A DNA stretch of 45,211 bases from Streptomyces sp. ISL-96 (GTDB taxonomy: Bacteria > Actinomycetota > Actinomycetes > Streptomycetales > Streptomycetaceae), in contig NZ_JAGGPA010000058.1 of assembly GCF_018614035.1 (NCBI RefSeq), forward strand, positions 1 through 45,211. Reading direction: 5' to 3'. Positions 30,943-40,598 of this stretch are shown here, one piece after another; position 1 is the stretch's first letter, and each line of letters starts with the position of its first letter. Under the pieces are notes generated by a model. That model did not search any database. It was given only the letters and a program-made list of their open reading frames with translations, and was not told the origin of the DNA. A program made the position numbers and the translations under genes.

Positions 30943-33726
30943 TTACGGGTGAGAATCTCCCCGGATCATAGCGAGCATTTCATCCAATTCATCCGGTTTC
31001 ACGAGTACATCGCGCGCCTTCGATCCCTCACTCGGCCCCACGATGTTCCGAGATTCCATCAGATCCATGAGCCTGCCCGCCTTTGCGAAGCCGACACGCA
31101 GCTTCCGCTGGAGCATCGAGGTCGAGCCGAACTGCGTGGACACCACGAGCTCGGCCGCCTGGCACAGCAGGTCCAGGTCGTCACCGATATCCTCGTCGAT
31201 TTCCTTCTTCTTCGCCGTCCCGACCACGACGTCTTCCCGGAAGACGGGCGCCATCTGGTCCTTGCAGTGCTGGACGATCGCCGCGACCTCGTCCTCGGTG
31301 ACGAACGCGCCCTGCATACGGGTCGGCTTGTTCGCGCCCATCGGCAGGAAGAGACCGTCGCCCTTGCCGATGAGCTTCTCGGCGCCCGGCTGGTCGAGGA
31401 TGACCCGGCTGTCCGCGAGCGAGGAGGTCGCGAAGGCGAGCCGCGAAGGCACATTCGCCTTGATCAGACCGGTGACGACGTCCACCGAAGGACGCTGCGT
31501 GGCGAGCACGAGATGAATACCGGCCGCGCGGGCCAATTGGGTGATGCGGACGATCGAGTCCTCGACATCGCGCGGCGCGACCATCATCAGGTCCGCGAGC
31601 TCGTCGACGATGACCAGCAGGTACGGGTACGGCGACAGCTCCCGCTCGCTGCCCTCCGGCGGCTTCACCTTGCCGTTGCGTACGGCCTGGTTGAAGTCGT
31701 CGATGTGCCGGTAGCCGTACGCCGCCAGGTCGTCGTAGCGCAGGTCCATTTCCCGCACGACCCACTGGAGCGCCTCGGCGGCCCGCTTGGGGTTGGTGAT
31801 GATCGGCGTGATCAGGTGCGGGATGCCCTCGTACGCCGTGAGCTCGACCCGCTTCGGGTCGACCAGCACCATGCGTACGTCCTCGGGGGTCGCCCGCACC
31901 ATGACCGACGTGATCAGGCAGTTGATGCAGGACGACTTTCCCGACCCGGTGGCGCCCGCCACCAGCACGTGCGGCATCTTCGCGAGGTTGGCCATCTCGT
32001 AGCCGCCCTCGACGTTCTTGCCGAGCGCGACGAGCATCGGATGGTCGTCCTCGGCGGCGTCCGCGAGCCGCAGCACATCGCCCAGTTTGACCATCTCGCG
32101 GTCACTGTTCGGGATCTCGATGCCGACGGCGGACTTGCCGGGGATCGGGCTGATGATGCGTACGTCCGGACTGGCGACGGCGTACGCGATGTTCTTGGCG
32201 AGCGCCGTGATCCGCTCCACCTTCACGGCCGGGCCGAGCTCCACCTCGTACCGCGTCACCGTCGGCCCCCTGGTGAAGCCGGTGACCGCCGCGTCGACCT
32301 TGAACTCCGTGAAGACGTTCGTCAGCGAGGCGACGACAGCGTCGTTGGCGGCGCTGCGCGTCTTGCCGGGACCGCCCCGCTCCAGCAGGTCCAGCGAGGG
32401 CAGGGAGTACGTGATGTCCCCGGCGAGCTGAAGCTGCTCGGCGCGGGGCGGCAGCGGCTGGGAGACCTCGGGCTGCGCCTTGGTCAGATCCGCCACCTTC
32501 GAACGGGATGAGTCCTCCGCACCCGCCGCGGGAACGGGCGTACGCTCCGGCCTCCCAGCACCCTCGCGAGCGGGCGGCACAGCGGCGGGACGCTCGGTCG
32601 TGACCCCCTGCGTCAGGTCGGCCACGAGCGCCGAGGGCGGCAGTCCGTTCAGTACGGCGCCGTCCAGCGCGGCGGCGGCGGCCGCGGCGAAGTCGACGGG
32701 GTCCATGGCGCGCGACGCGGTCTCGGGCTGCGCGGCGGCCCTGCGCGGCCGGCGGCGCCGGGTCAGCGCCTCCTCCTCCGCGAGGTCCGCGTCGTACTCC
32801 GCGGGCGCCGGCCCCCGGCGCGCGGACGAGCGGCGCGCGCCGGCGGGAAGCGCCTCGCGCCAGTGCTCCTCGTACCGCTCGTCGTCCTCGAACTCGTACT
32901 CCTCCGGCGGCGCCGGGAGAATCCCCAGCATGATGCCGAGCTGACGCAGCCGCTGCGGGATGGCGTTGACCGGCGTGGCGGTGACGACCAGCAGTCCGAA
33001 CACGGTGAGCAGCAGGAGAAGCGGTACGGCGAGGACGCTGCCCATGGTGAAGATCAGCGGCGTGGAGGCGGCCCAGCCGATCAGGCCGCCGGCGTCCTGC
33101 AGCCCTTCGATGCCGTCGCCGCGGGCGGGCGACCCGCAGGCGACGTGGACCTGTCCGAGGACGCCCACGACGAGGGCCGAGAGCCCGATGACGATCCGAC
33201 CGTTGGCCTCGGGCTTCTCCGGATGCAGGATCAGCCGTACGGCCATGACGCCCAGCAGTATCGGCACCAGCAGATCGAGCCGCCCGAACGCACCGGTCAC
33301 CAGCATCTCGACCAGGTCGCCGACCGGGCCGCGCAGCTGCGCCCACGTCCCGGCGGCGACGATCAGCGCGAGGCCGAGCAGGAGCAGTGCGACGCCGTCC
33401 TTGCGGTGCGCCGGGTCAAGCCCCTTCGCGCCGCGCCCTATTCCGCGGAACAGCGCGCCCACGCCGTGCGCGAGGCCCAGCCAGAGAGCACAGACGAGCC
33501 GGTACACGCCGCCGGTCGGCGACGGCGCCGCCTTGGGCGCGGGCCTGGCCACCGCCTTCTTGACAGCCGCCTTCTTGGCAGGCGTCTTGGGCGCGGTCTT
33601 CTTCGCTGCGGCGGCGGTCTTCTTCGCGGGCGCCGCTTTCTTCGGGGCGCCGGTGGTACGGCCGGCGCGCGGCTTCGCGGTGCCCGCCGTGCCCTGGGAA
33701 CCCTTGCCGGACGTACGTGAGGCCAT
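30943..33726 (-). CDS. ftsK: DNA translocase FtsK/SpoIIIE
   Basis: The septal motor that clears chromosomes from closing septa, important during sporulation septation. The 927-residue protein begins with an Ala/Lys/Pro-rich basic tail (PKKAAPAKKTAAAAKK), then about four transmembrane helices (roughly 75-250). A variable acidic linker leads to the motor. Walker A VAGATGSGKSS is near residue 592 and Walker B LLVIVDELADLMM near 710. The gamma winged helix follows (QRKLRVGFAKAGRLMDLME at about 865-885), which reads KOPS/SRS-type DNA signals. I start at the ATG at 33726 (MASRTSGKG), as the upstream frame is not family-like; the ribosome site is weak. Length matches other streptomycete FtsK proteins. 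Confidence 0.94.
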   Translation of the reverse strand: MASRTSGKGSQGTAGTAKPRAGRTTGAPKKAAPAKKTAAAAKKTAPKTPAKKAAVKKAVARPAPKAAPSPTGGVYRLVCALWLGLAHGVGALFRGIGRGAKGLDPAHRKDGVALLLLGLALIVAAGTWAQLRGPVGDLVEMLVTGAFGRLDLLVPILLGVMAVRLILHPEKPEANGRIVIGLSALVVGVLGQVHVACGSPARGDGIEGLQDAGGLIGWAASTPLIFTMGSVLAVPLLLLLTVFGLLVVTATPVNAIPQRLRQLGIMLGILPAPPEEYEFEDDERYEEHWREALPAGARRSSARRGPAPAEYDADLAEEEALTRRRRPRRAAAQPETASRAMDPVDFAAAAAAALDGAVLNGLPPSALVADLTQGVTTERPAAVPPAREGAGRPERTPVPAAGAEDSSRSKVADLTKAQPEVSQPLPPRAEQLQLAGDITYSLPSLDLLERGGPGKTRSAANDAVVASLTNVFTEFKVDAAVTGFTRGPTVTRYEVELGPAVKVERITALAKNIAYAVASPDVRIISPIPGKSAVGIEIPNSDREMVKLGDVLRLADAAEDDHPMLVALGKNVEGGYEMANLAKMPHVLVAGATGSGKSSCINCLITSVMVRATPEDVRMVLVDPKRVELTAYEGIPHLITPIITNPKRAAEALQWVVREMDLRYDDLAAYGYRHIDDFNQAVRNGKVKPPEGSERELSPYPYLLVIVDELADLMMVAPRDVEDSIVRITQLARAAGIHLVLATQRPSVDVVTGLIKANVPSRLAFATSSLADSRVILDQPGAEKLIGKGDGLFLPMGANKPTRMQGAFVTEDEVAAIVQHCKDQMAPVFREDVVVGTAKKKEIDEDIGDDLDLLCQAAELVVSTQFGSTSMLQRKLRVGFAKAGRLMDLMESRNIVGPSEGSKARDVLVKPDELDEMLAMIRGDSHP

Positions 33727-33855
33727 GGTGGTGAGGTTACCGGTGCGGGCCGCGACGGACACGTGTGCCCACTGCTTCACCCGTTCGTGTCGTGCCGCGG
33801 GAGACCGGAAACTGACGCCGCCTCACGCGGCCTGCCATGCCCGCCAGTACGTCCG

Positions 33856-34542
33856 TCAGTGCTGCGAGGGAAACGGGGGCGCCGCGCCGTTGGTGCCCGG
33901 TTCGAGCGCGTCGAGCGCCCGGCGCAGACCCGTCAGCTTACGCTCGAGGTGAGCCGCCGTGGCGACCGCCCCGGCGTCCGCGGACTCGTCGTCGAGCTGC
34001 TTGGAGAGCGCCTCGGCCTGCTCCTCAACGGCGGCGAGCCGCGCGGAGAGTTCGGCGAGGAGCCCGGCAGGCTCCTTCGTGTCGCCCACGCCGCCCGCCT
34101 GGCCGCCGCCCTCCAGCTGGAGGCGCAGCAGCGCTGCCTGCTCGCGCAGTTGGCAGTTCTTCATGTACAGCTCGACGAAGACCGAGACCTTGGCGCGCAG
34201 CACCCACGGGTCGAACGGCTTGGAGATGTAGTCCACCGCGCCCGCCGCGTAACCCCGGAAGGTGTGGTGCGGACCGTGGTTGATGGCGGTGAGAAAGATG
34301 ATCGGGATGTCCCGGGTCCGTTCTCGCCGCTTGATGTGCGCGGCAGTCTCGAAACCGTCCATTCCTGGCATCTGCACGTCCAGCAGAATGACCGCGAAGT
34401 CGTCCGTCAGCAGCGCTTTGAGCGCTTCCTCCCCTGACGATGCCCGTACCAGTGTCTGATCGAGCGCAGAGAGGATGGCCTCCAGCGCCAACAGATTCTC
34501 CGGCCGGTCATCGACCAGGAGGATCTTGGCCTTCTGCACCAT
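33856..34542 (-). CDS. osaB: Response regulator OsaB, no DNA-binding domain
   Basis: A 228-residue receiver protein. MVQKAKILLVDDRPENLLALE opens it, the phospho-acceptor aspartate is in VILLDVQMPGMDGF, and the lysine is in YISKPFDP. After the receiver (about 1-125) comes a coiled-coil region (ELYMKNCQLREQAALLRLQLE and AELSARLAAVEEQAEALSKQ) and no output domain. OsaB of S. coelicolor, required for aerial growth under osmotic stress, has this architecture and position beside osaA. The ATG at 34542 has GGAGG about eight bases upstream. The 244-base gap to osaA suggests separate transcription. It must act through protein contacts. Confidence 0.9.
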   Translation of the reverse strand: MVQKAKILLVDDRPENLLALEAILSALDQTLVRASSGEEALKALLTDDFAVILLDVQMPGMDGFETAAHIKRRERTRDIPIIFLTAINHGPHHTFRGYAAGAVDYISKPFDPWVLRAKVSVFVELYMKNCQLREQAALLRLQLEGGGQAGGVGDTKEPAGLLAELSARLAAVEEQAEALSKQLDDESADAGAVATAAHLERKLTGLRRALDALEPGTNGAAPPFPSQH

Positions 34543-34786
34543 GGCCCGCCCTCCTCGCCCCGGCAGTGCACCGGGCGCCGCCCCAGGGGACGACTCTCTT
34601 GCGTCGCCCGTCCTTGTGCCGGTCATGGTAGCCGCACCCCGCCTGTCGCCACACCCTGTCACCGCGATGTCACTGTGCACATAGCAAAAACGCGGTGGGA
34701 GACCAGAAGGTTCCCCGAATACCGCCGACTCACACGCCTTCGGCCACAGTCAGTCAGCAACCCGCCCAGATTCGCACAGCCGACGA

Positions 34787-37700
34787 TCACTCCCCACGCA
34801 TCCACTGGTCCATCACAGAGAGCAAATGGTCGGGATCGACCGGCTTCGTAACGTAGTCGGAAGCGCCGGACTCGATGGCCTTCTCCCGGTCGCCCTTCAT
34901 CGCCTTCGCCGTCAGCGCGATGATCGGCAGCCCCGCGAACTGCGGCATCCTGCGGATCGCCGTCGTCGTCGCGTAACCGTCCATTTCCGGCATCATGATG
35001 TCCATCAGTACGAGCGTCACATCGTCGTGCTGCTCCAGGACTTCGATGCCCTCCCGGCCGTTCTCGGCGTACAGCACCGAGAGCCCGTGCTGCTCCAGCA
35101 CGCTGGTGAGGGCGAAGACGTTGCGGATGTCGTCGTCGACGATCAGCACCTTCTCGTTGGAGAACATGATGCCGCGACGCGGCTCCGGTGCCGCGGCCTC
35201 CTGCCCCCTCGCGGACCACGACTCCTGGGGAGCCTGCGCCTGCTGCCCGCCCGAGGGCTGACCATTCTGACCAGCCTGACCGTTCTGACCGGCCTGCCCC
35301 GGCAGCGCCGTCCGCTGATCCGCGCCGCCCGCCGCCTTGCGACGGCGCCGGAACAGCCCGGCGGGACCGGTCTGCGGGTCCGAGGGCAGTCGGGCGGGAC
35401 CATTGTCGGCCGGCGACGCCGGGACGTCCGTCGCCGAGGCGTCCTCCGGGAGGCTCCCACGCAGCGGCTCCATGCCGCCGGGCGTGAGCTGCGGGTAGCC
35501 CTGCGGCGGCAGTTCGCTCGGGTGCAGCGGCAGGTAGAGCGTGAACGTCGACCCGCGGCCCGGCTCGCTCGCCGCGTGGATCTCGCCGCCCAGCAGCCTG
35601 GCGATCTCCCGGCTGATGGACAGGCCCAGGCCCGTGCCTCCGTACTTCCTGCTGGTCGTCCCGTCGGCCTGCTTGAACGCCTCGAAGATCACCCGCATCT
35701 TGCTGGCCGCGATCCCGATGCCGGTGTCGGTCACCGAGAAGGCGATGAGATCGGCGTCCGCGTCCCGCAGCGACCCGGCCTCCAGCAGCTGCTCACGAAT
35801 CGCGTCCGGTACGTCGGCCTTGGCCGGCCGGATGACCAGCTCGACGGCCCCGCTGTCGGTGAACTTAACCGCGTTGGACAAGAGATTGCGCAGGACCTGG
35901 AGCAGCCGCTGCTCGTCCGTGTGCAGCGTCGCGGGCAGCTCCGGGGACACCCGTACCGAGAAGTCGAGCCCCTTCTCCGCGGTGAGCGGCCGGAAGGTCG
36001 CCTCCACGTAGTCGACGAGCTGGACCAGCGCGATCCGGGTCGGACTGACGTCCATCTTGCCCGCCTCGACCTTCGACAGGTCGAGGATGTCGTTGATCAG
36101 CTGGAGCAGGTCGGAACCCGCCCCGTGGATCGTCTCGGCGAACTCCACCTGCTTCGGGGACAGATTCCCCTCCGCGTTGTCCGCGAGCAGCTTCGCCAGG
36201 ATGAGCAGCGAGTTGAGCGGCGTACGCAGCTCGTGCGACATGTTCGCCAGGAACTCGGACTTGTAGCGCATCGAGACCGCGAGCTGCTCGGCACGCTCCT
36301 CCAGGACCTGCCTGGCCTCTTCGATCTCGGTGTTCTTGACCTCGATGTCGCGGTTCTGCTGAGCCAGCAGCTCCGCCTTCTCCTCCAGTTCGGCGTTGGA
36401 CTCCTGAAGCGCCTTCTGCCGGTTCTCCAGCTCCGCCGAGCGCTCCCGCAGCTGCTCGGTCAGCTCCTGCGACTGCTCCAGCAGTACCTCGGTCTTCGTA
36501 TTGACGCTGATGGTGTTGACGCTCGTCGCGATCATCTCGGCGATCTGGTTGAGGAAGTCCTTCTGGATCTGGGTGAAGGGCTGGAACGACGCCAGCTCGA
36601 TCACCCCGAGGACCTTCCCCTCGAAGAGCACCGGCAGCACGATCACATGCGCGGGCGGCGCCTCGCCGAGCCCGGAGGAGATCTTGAGATAGCCCGGCGG
36701 CACGTTGTCCACCAGGATGGTCCGCTTCTCCTCCGCCGCCGTGCCGATGAGCGTCTCACCGGGCTTGAAGGAGGTCGGCATCGAGCCGGCCGAGTAGCCG
36801 TAGCTACCGCGCATGCGCAGCTCGTACGGGCTGTCCTCGTCCGCGCCCACCTCGGCCGTGCCACGCGTCGTCAGCGCCAGGAAGAACGCGCCGTGCTGCG
36901 CCGAGACCACCGGCGTCAGCTCGCTCATGATCAGCGAGGCCACGTCGTCGAGATCGCGGCGGCCCTGCATCAGACCCGAGATGCGGGCGAGGTTGCCCTT
37001 GAGCCAGTCCTGTTCCTTGTTGGCGAGGGTCGTGTCGCGCAGGTTCGCGATCATCGTGTTGATGTTGTCCTGGAGATCCTGGATCTCGCCCGACGCATCG
37101 ACGTCGATCTTCAGGTTGAGATCGCCGCGGGTCACCGCGGTGGCCACGGCCGCGATGGCGCGCACCTGCCGGGTGAGGTTCCCGGCCATCTCGTTCACGG
37201 ACTCCGTCAGGTCCCGCCAGGTGCCGTCCACATCGCGTACGCGCGCCTGGCCGCCCAGGATCCCCTCGGTGCCCACCTCACGGGCCACCCGGGTCACCTG
37301 GTCGGCGAAGGAAGACAGCTGATCCACCATCGTGTTGATGGTCGTCTTCAGCTCCAGGATCTCGCCCCGCGCGTCGATGTCGATCTTCTTGGTCATGTCG
37401 CCCTTGGCGATGGCCGTGGTGACCATCGCGATCTGGCGGACCTGTCCGGTCAGGTTGGACGCCATCGAGTTCACCGACTCGGTGAGGTCCTTCCACGTAC
37501 CGGAGACTCCGGGGACGCGCGCCTGGCCGCCCAGCTCGCCTTCCGTACCCACCTCGCGGGCCACTCGCGTGACCTCGTCGGCGAACGAGGACAGCGTCGT
37601 CACCATGGTGTTGACGGTGTCGGCGAGCTGCGCGACCTCGCCGCGCGCCTCGACCGTCACCTTCTTCGTCAGGTCACCGTTGGCGACCGCCGCGGACACC

Positions 37701-40366
37701 TGCGAGATGTTCCGCACCTGCGACGTCAGGTTGTTGGCCATCAGGTTGACGTTGTCGCTGAGGTCCTTCCAGATGCCGGTGACGCCGCGTACGCGCGCCT
37801 GGCCGCCGAGGATGCCCTCGGTGCCCACCTCACGCGCGACCCTCGTCACCTCGTCGGCGAAGGACGACAGCTGGTCCACCATCGTGTTGACGGTGGTCAC
37901 CAGCTCCAGGATCTCGCCCTTGGCATCGACGGTGATCTTCTTCGACAGGTCGCCCTTGGCGACCGCCGTCGTCACCTCGGCGATGTTGCGCACCTGGGAC
38001 GTCAGGTTGTTGGCCATGGAGTTGACGGACTGCGTGAGGTCCTTCCACGTACCGCTGACGCCCTGCACCTCTGCCTGACCGCCCAGCATGCCCTCGGTGC
38101 CCACCTCGCGGGCCACCCGGGTCACCTGCTCGGCGAAGTTCGACAGCTGGTCCACCATCGTGTTGAGGGTGTTCTTCAGCTCCAGGATCTCGCCGCGCGC
38201 GTCCACGTCGATCTTCTGCGACAGGTCACCACGCGCCACCGCCGTCGCGACCTGCGCGATGTTGCGGACCTGAGCAGTGAGGTTTCCGGCCATTCCGTTC
38301 ACGGAATCGGTCAGATCGCGCCATACGCCGGCGACACCCGGCACCTGCGCCTGGCCGCCCAGCCGGCCGTCCGTACCCACCTCGCGGGCGACCCGGGTCA
38401 CCTGATCGGCGAACGAAGACAGCTGGTCCACCATCGTGTTGATGGTGTTCTTCAGCTCCAGGATCTCGCCGCGCGCGTCCACGTCGATCTTCTGCGACAG
38501 GTCACCACGCGCCACCGCCGTCGTCACCTGCGCGATCTGGCGTACCTGCGAAGTCAGGTTCCCCGCCATGAAGTTGACGGAGTCGGTGAGTTCCTTCCAC
38601 GTACCGCTGACGCCGTCCACCCGCGCCTGGCCGCCGAGGCGGCCCTCCGTACCCACGTCACGCGCCATCCGCGTCACCTGGTCGGCGAAGGACGACAGCT
38701 GGTCGACCATCGTGTTGACGGTGTTCTTCAGCTCCAGCATCTCGCCGGAGACGTCGACGGTGACCTTCTGCGACAGATCACCGTTGGCGACCGCCGTCGT
38801 CACCTGCGCGATGTTGCGCACCTGCCCGGTCAGGTTCCGGAAAGCGGTATTGACGGAGTCCGTCAGGTCCTTCCAGGTCCCCGCCGCCCCAGGCACCTGC
38901 GCCTGCCCGCCCAGCAGACCCTCGACGCCCACCTCACGCGCCACACGTGTCACTTCGGAACCGAAGGACTGAAGCTGGTCCACCATCGTGTTGACGGTGT
39001 TCTTCAGCTCCAGCATCTCGCCCGCGACATCGACGGTGACCTTCTGCGTCATGTCACCGTTGGCCACCGCCGTCGTGACCTGCGCGATGTCCCGCACCTG
39101 CGTCGTCAGATTCCGGAAGACCGTATTGACGGAGTCCGTCAGGTCCTTCCACGTGCCCGCCGCGCCCGGCACCTGCGCCTGACCGCCCAGCAGACCCTCG
39201 CCGCCGACCTCGCTCGCCACTCGCGTGACCTCGTCCGCGAACGTACGCAGCGTCTCGGTCATCTGGTTGATCGTCTCCGCGAGCTGGGCGACCTCGCCAC
39301 GCGCGCTCACAGTGACCTTCCGCGACAGATCGCCATTGGCGACCGCCGTCGTCACCTCCGCGATCCCGCGCACCTGAGCCGTCAGGTTCCCGGCCATCAG
39401 GTTGACGGAGTCGGTCAGGTCCTTCCACACACCCGCGACGCCGGGCACCTGGGCCTGTCCGCCCAGCTCGCCCTCCGTACCGACCTCACGCGCGACGCGG
39501 GTCACCTCGGAGGAGAACGACGACAGCTGGTCGACCATCGTGTTGACGGTGTTCTTCAGCTGAAGCATCTCGCCGGCCACATGCACGGTGACCTTGCGTG
39601 ACAGATCACCCTTGGCGACCGCCGTCGTGACGAGAGCAATGTCACGTACCTGAGCCGTGAGCCGGTACGCCATAGTGTTGACGGAATCCGTCAGATCTTT
39701 CCATGAACCGGACATACCGCGCACCTGAGCCTGACCGCCCAGTTTGCCCTCGGTACCCACCTCGAGCGCGACCCGCGTCACCTCGTCCGTGAACGCCGAC
39801 AGCTGGTCGACCAGGTTGTTGACCGTACGCCCGACCTTCAGGAACTCGCCCCGCAGCGGATGCCCCGCACCCTCGGCGCCGTCGCCCCCCTGCGTCCGCA
39901 GCTCCATCCGCTGGTCGAGATCACCGTCCGCCACCGCGGACAGCACCCGCCCGACCTCGGAAACAGGCCGTGCAAGATCATCGACCAGTGCGTTCGACGC
40001 ATCGATCGCGGTGGCCCAGGAGCCCTCACAAGCCCCTGTTTCCAGCCTTTCGGCCAGTTTCCCCTCACGTCCGACCATGCGCCGCACCCGCGCGATCTCA
40101 CCGGTCAGATGCAGATTCCGGTCAGCCACCTCGTTGAAGACAGCGGCGATCTCGGCCATCACGCCGTCGCCCGACACCGTCAGACGCTTACGGAAATTGC
40201 CGTCCCGCATCGTCACGAGTGCCTGAAGCAACCTGTTCAGGGCCGCCGTATCCACTTCGGTTGTCCCGTTGTTCCGGGACCGTCGGCCTTTTGCGCGCGT
40301 GCTGGTGCTCCGCGCGGCTGCGCCAGACTCCACCGTGTCCCTCCCGCAGGGGTTGACCGTACTCAT
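34787..40366 (-). CDS. osaA: Hybrid histidine kinase OsaA with ten HAMP-type repeats
   Basis: A 1859-residue soluble hybrid kinase with no transmembrane helix. Order: a basic N-terminus; a degenerate HAMP unit (about 97-188); ten exact 92-residue HAMP-type units (189-1108, for example VTRVAREVGTEGxLGGQA); a GAF domain (about 1140-1290); and a coiled coil rich in Glu/Gln. Then come HisKA with H1378 (MSHELRTPLNS), an HATPase, a Gln/Gly/Pro linker and a C-terminal receiver with D1789 (LMDIMMPEMDG). This matches S. coelicolor OsaA, partner of OsaB in osmoadaptation. The repeat layout recalls fungal group III (Nik1/Os-1) osmosensing kinases. The ATG at 40366 has only a weak GGTGAA site. It diverges from osaC over 232 bases. 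Confidence 0.93.
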   Translation of the reverse strand: MSTVNPCGRDTVESGAAARSTSTRAKGRRSRNNGTTEVDTAALNRLLQALVTMRDGNFRKRLTVSGDGVMAEIAAVFNEVADRNLHLTGEIARVRRMVGREGKLAERLETGACEGSWATAIDASNALVDDLARPVSEVGRVLSAVADGDLDQRMELRTQGGDGAEGAGHPLRGEFLKVGRTVNNLVDQLSAFTDEVTRVALEVGTEGKLGGQAQVRGMSGSWKDLTDSVNTMAYRLTAQVRDIALVTTAVAKGDLSRKVTVHVAGEMLQLKNTVNTMVDQLSSFSSEVTRVAREVGTEGELGGQAQVPGVAGVWKDLTDSVNLMAGNLTAQVRGIAEVTTAVANGDLSRKVTVSARGEVAQLAETINQMTETLRTFADEVTRVASEVGGEGLLGGQAQVPGAAGTWKDLTDSVNTVFRNLTTQVRDIAQVTTAVANGDMTQKVTVDVAGEMLELKNTVNTMVDQLQSFGSEVTRVAREVGVEGLLGGQAQVPGAAGTWKDLTDSVNTAFRNLTGQVRNIAQVTTAVANGDLSQKVTVDVSGEMLELKNTVNTMVDQLSSFADQVTRMARDVGTEGRLGGQARVDGVSGTWKELTDSVNFMAGNLTSQVRQIAQVTTAVARGDLSQKIDVDARGEILELKNTINTMVDQLSSFADQVTRVAREVGTDGRLGGQAQVPGVAGVWRDLTDSVNGMAGNLTAQVRNIAQVATAVARGDLSQKIDVDARGEILELKNTLNTMVDQLSNFAEQVTRVAREVGTEGMLGGQAEVQGVSGTWKDLTQSVNSMANNLTSQVRNIAEVTTAVAKGDLSKKITVDAKGEILELVTTVNTMVDQLSSFADEVTRVAREVGTEGILGGQARVRGVTGIWKDLSDNVNLMANNLTSQVRNISQVSAAVANGDLTKKVTVEARGEVAQLADTVNTMVTTLSSFADEVTRVAREVGTEGELGGQARVPGVSGTWKDLTESVNSMASNLTGQVRQIAMVTTAIAKGDMTKKIDIDARGEILELKTTINTMVDQLSSFADQVTRVAREVGTEGILGGQARVRDVDGTWRDLTESVNEMAGNLTRQVRAIAAVATAVTRGDLNLKIDVDASGEIQDLQDNINTMIANLRDTTLANKEQDWLKGNLARISGLMQGRRDLDDVASLIMSELTPVVSAQHGAFFLALTTRGTAEVGADEDSPYELRMRGSYGYSAGSMPTSFKPGETLIGTAAEEKRTILVDNVPPGYLKISSGLGEAPPAHVIVLPVLFEGKVLGVIELASFQPFTQIQKDFLNQIAEMIATSVNTISVNTKTEVLLEQSQELTEQLRERSAELENRQKALQESNAELEEKAELLAQQNRDIEVKNTEIEEARQVLEERAEQLAVSMRYKSEFLANMSHELRTPLNSLLILAKLLADNAEGNLSPKQVEFAETIHGAGSDLLQLINDILDLSKVEAGKMDVSPTRIALVQLVDYVEATFRPLTAEKGLDFSVRVSPELPATLHTDEQRLLQVLRNLLSNAVKFTDSGAVELVIRPAKADVPDAIREQLLEAGSLRDADADLIAFSVTDTGIGIAASKMRVIFEAFKQADGTTSRKYGGTGLGLSISREIARLLGGEIHAASEPGRGSTFTLYLPLHPSELPPQGYPQLTPGGMEPLRGSLPEDASATDVPASPADNGPARLPSDPQTGPAGLFRRRRKAAGGADQRTALPGQAGQNGQAGQNGQPSGGQQAQAPQESWSARGQEAAAPEPRRGIMFSNEKVLIVDDDIRNVFALTSVLEQHGLSVLYAENGREGIEVLEQHDDVTLVLMDIMMPEMDGYATTTAIRRMPQFAGLPIIALTAKAMKGDREKAIESGASDYVTKPVDPDHLLSVMDQWMRGE
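37043..39802 (-). repeat. Array of ten 276-bp HAMP repeats inside osaA
   Basis: Ten contiguous units, each exactly 276 bp (92 codons), with no insertion or deletion across 2760 bp. Each unit begins near an L-S-x-F motif, carries VTRVA-EVG and LGGQA in the middle, and ends near INTMVDQ. Nucleotide identity between units is high in places, including an exact 80-bp match at 38168-38247 and 38444-38523, one unit apart. Confidence 0.95.
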
Positions 40367-40387
40367 CGGGCTTCACCCGAAGGCTTC

Positions 40388-40473
40388 CCAGTGTTTCACC
40401 ATGGCAGAACCAGGCCATAACAGTTCGGCAGCTTCGCACACCCCTCCCCGGACTCCCGAGGCGGAAACACTGG
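40388..40473. repeat. Inverted repeat in the osaA-osaC divergent promoter region
   Basis: CCAGTGTTTC (40388-40397) and its exact complement GAAACACTGG (40464-40473) are separated by 66 bases in the gap between the two divergent starts. They could be two binding sites for one regulator bringing the promoters together, or chance. The remaining spacer shows no clear sigma-B type promoter to my eye. Confidence 0.5.
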
Positions 40474-40598
40474 TAACCGGCATCCGCTCGGACAGCGAAG
40501 GTAAGTAACCTGGCTTCCGGCTGTCCAGCCGCCCCGGTCTGCCCGGCAGGGGCGGTCACGCGAGATCCACAACCGGGCACCGGAGGGGCGGGCCGATC

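Noticed and set aside
34826..39601. A 1591-codon open frame on the plus strand opposite osaA
   Set aside because: It mirrors the HAMP repeats, has Arg/His/Leu-rich composition without domains and has no ribosome site; high GC keeps the antisense frame open.
37043..39802. CRISPR-like or transposon-like repeat array
   Set aside because: Units are 276 bp, in frame, without spacers and code for HAMP domains.
40367..40598. Sigma-B type promoter (GNNT-N14-16-GGGTAT) before osaC
   Set aside because: osaC is sigma-B linked in S. coelicolor, but I found only AGGTAA near 40499 without a matching -35 element.
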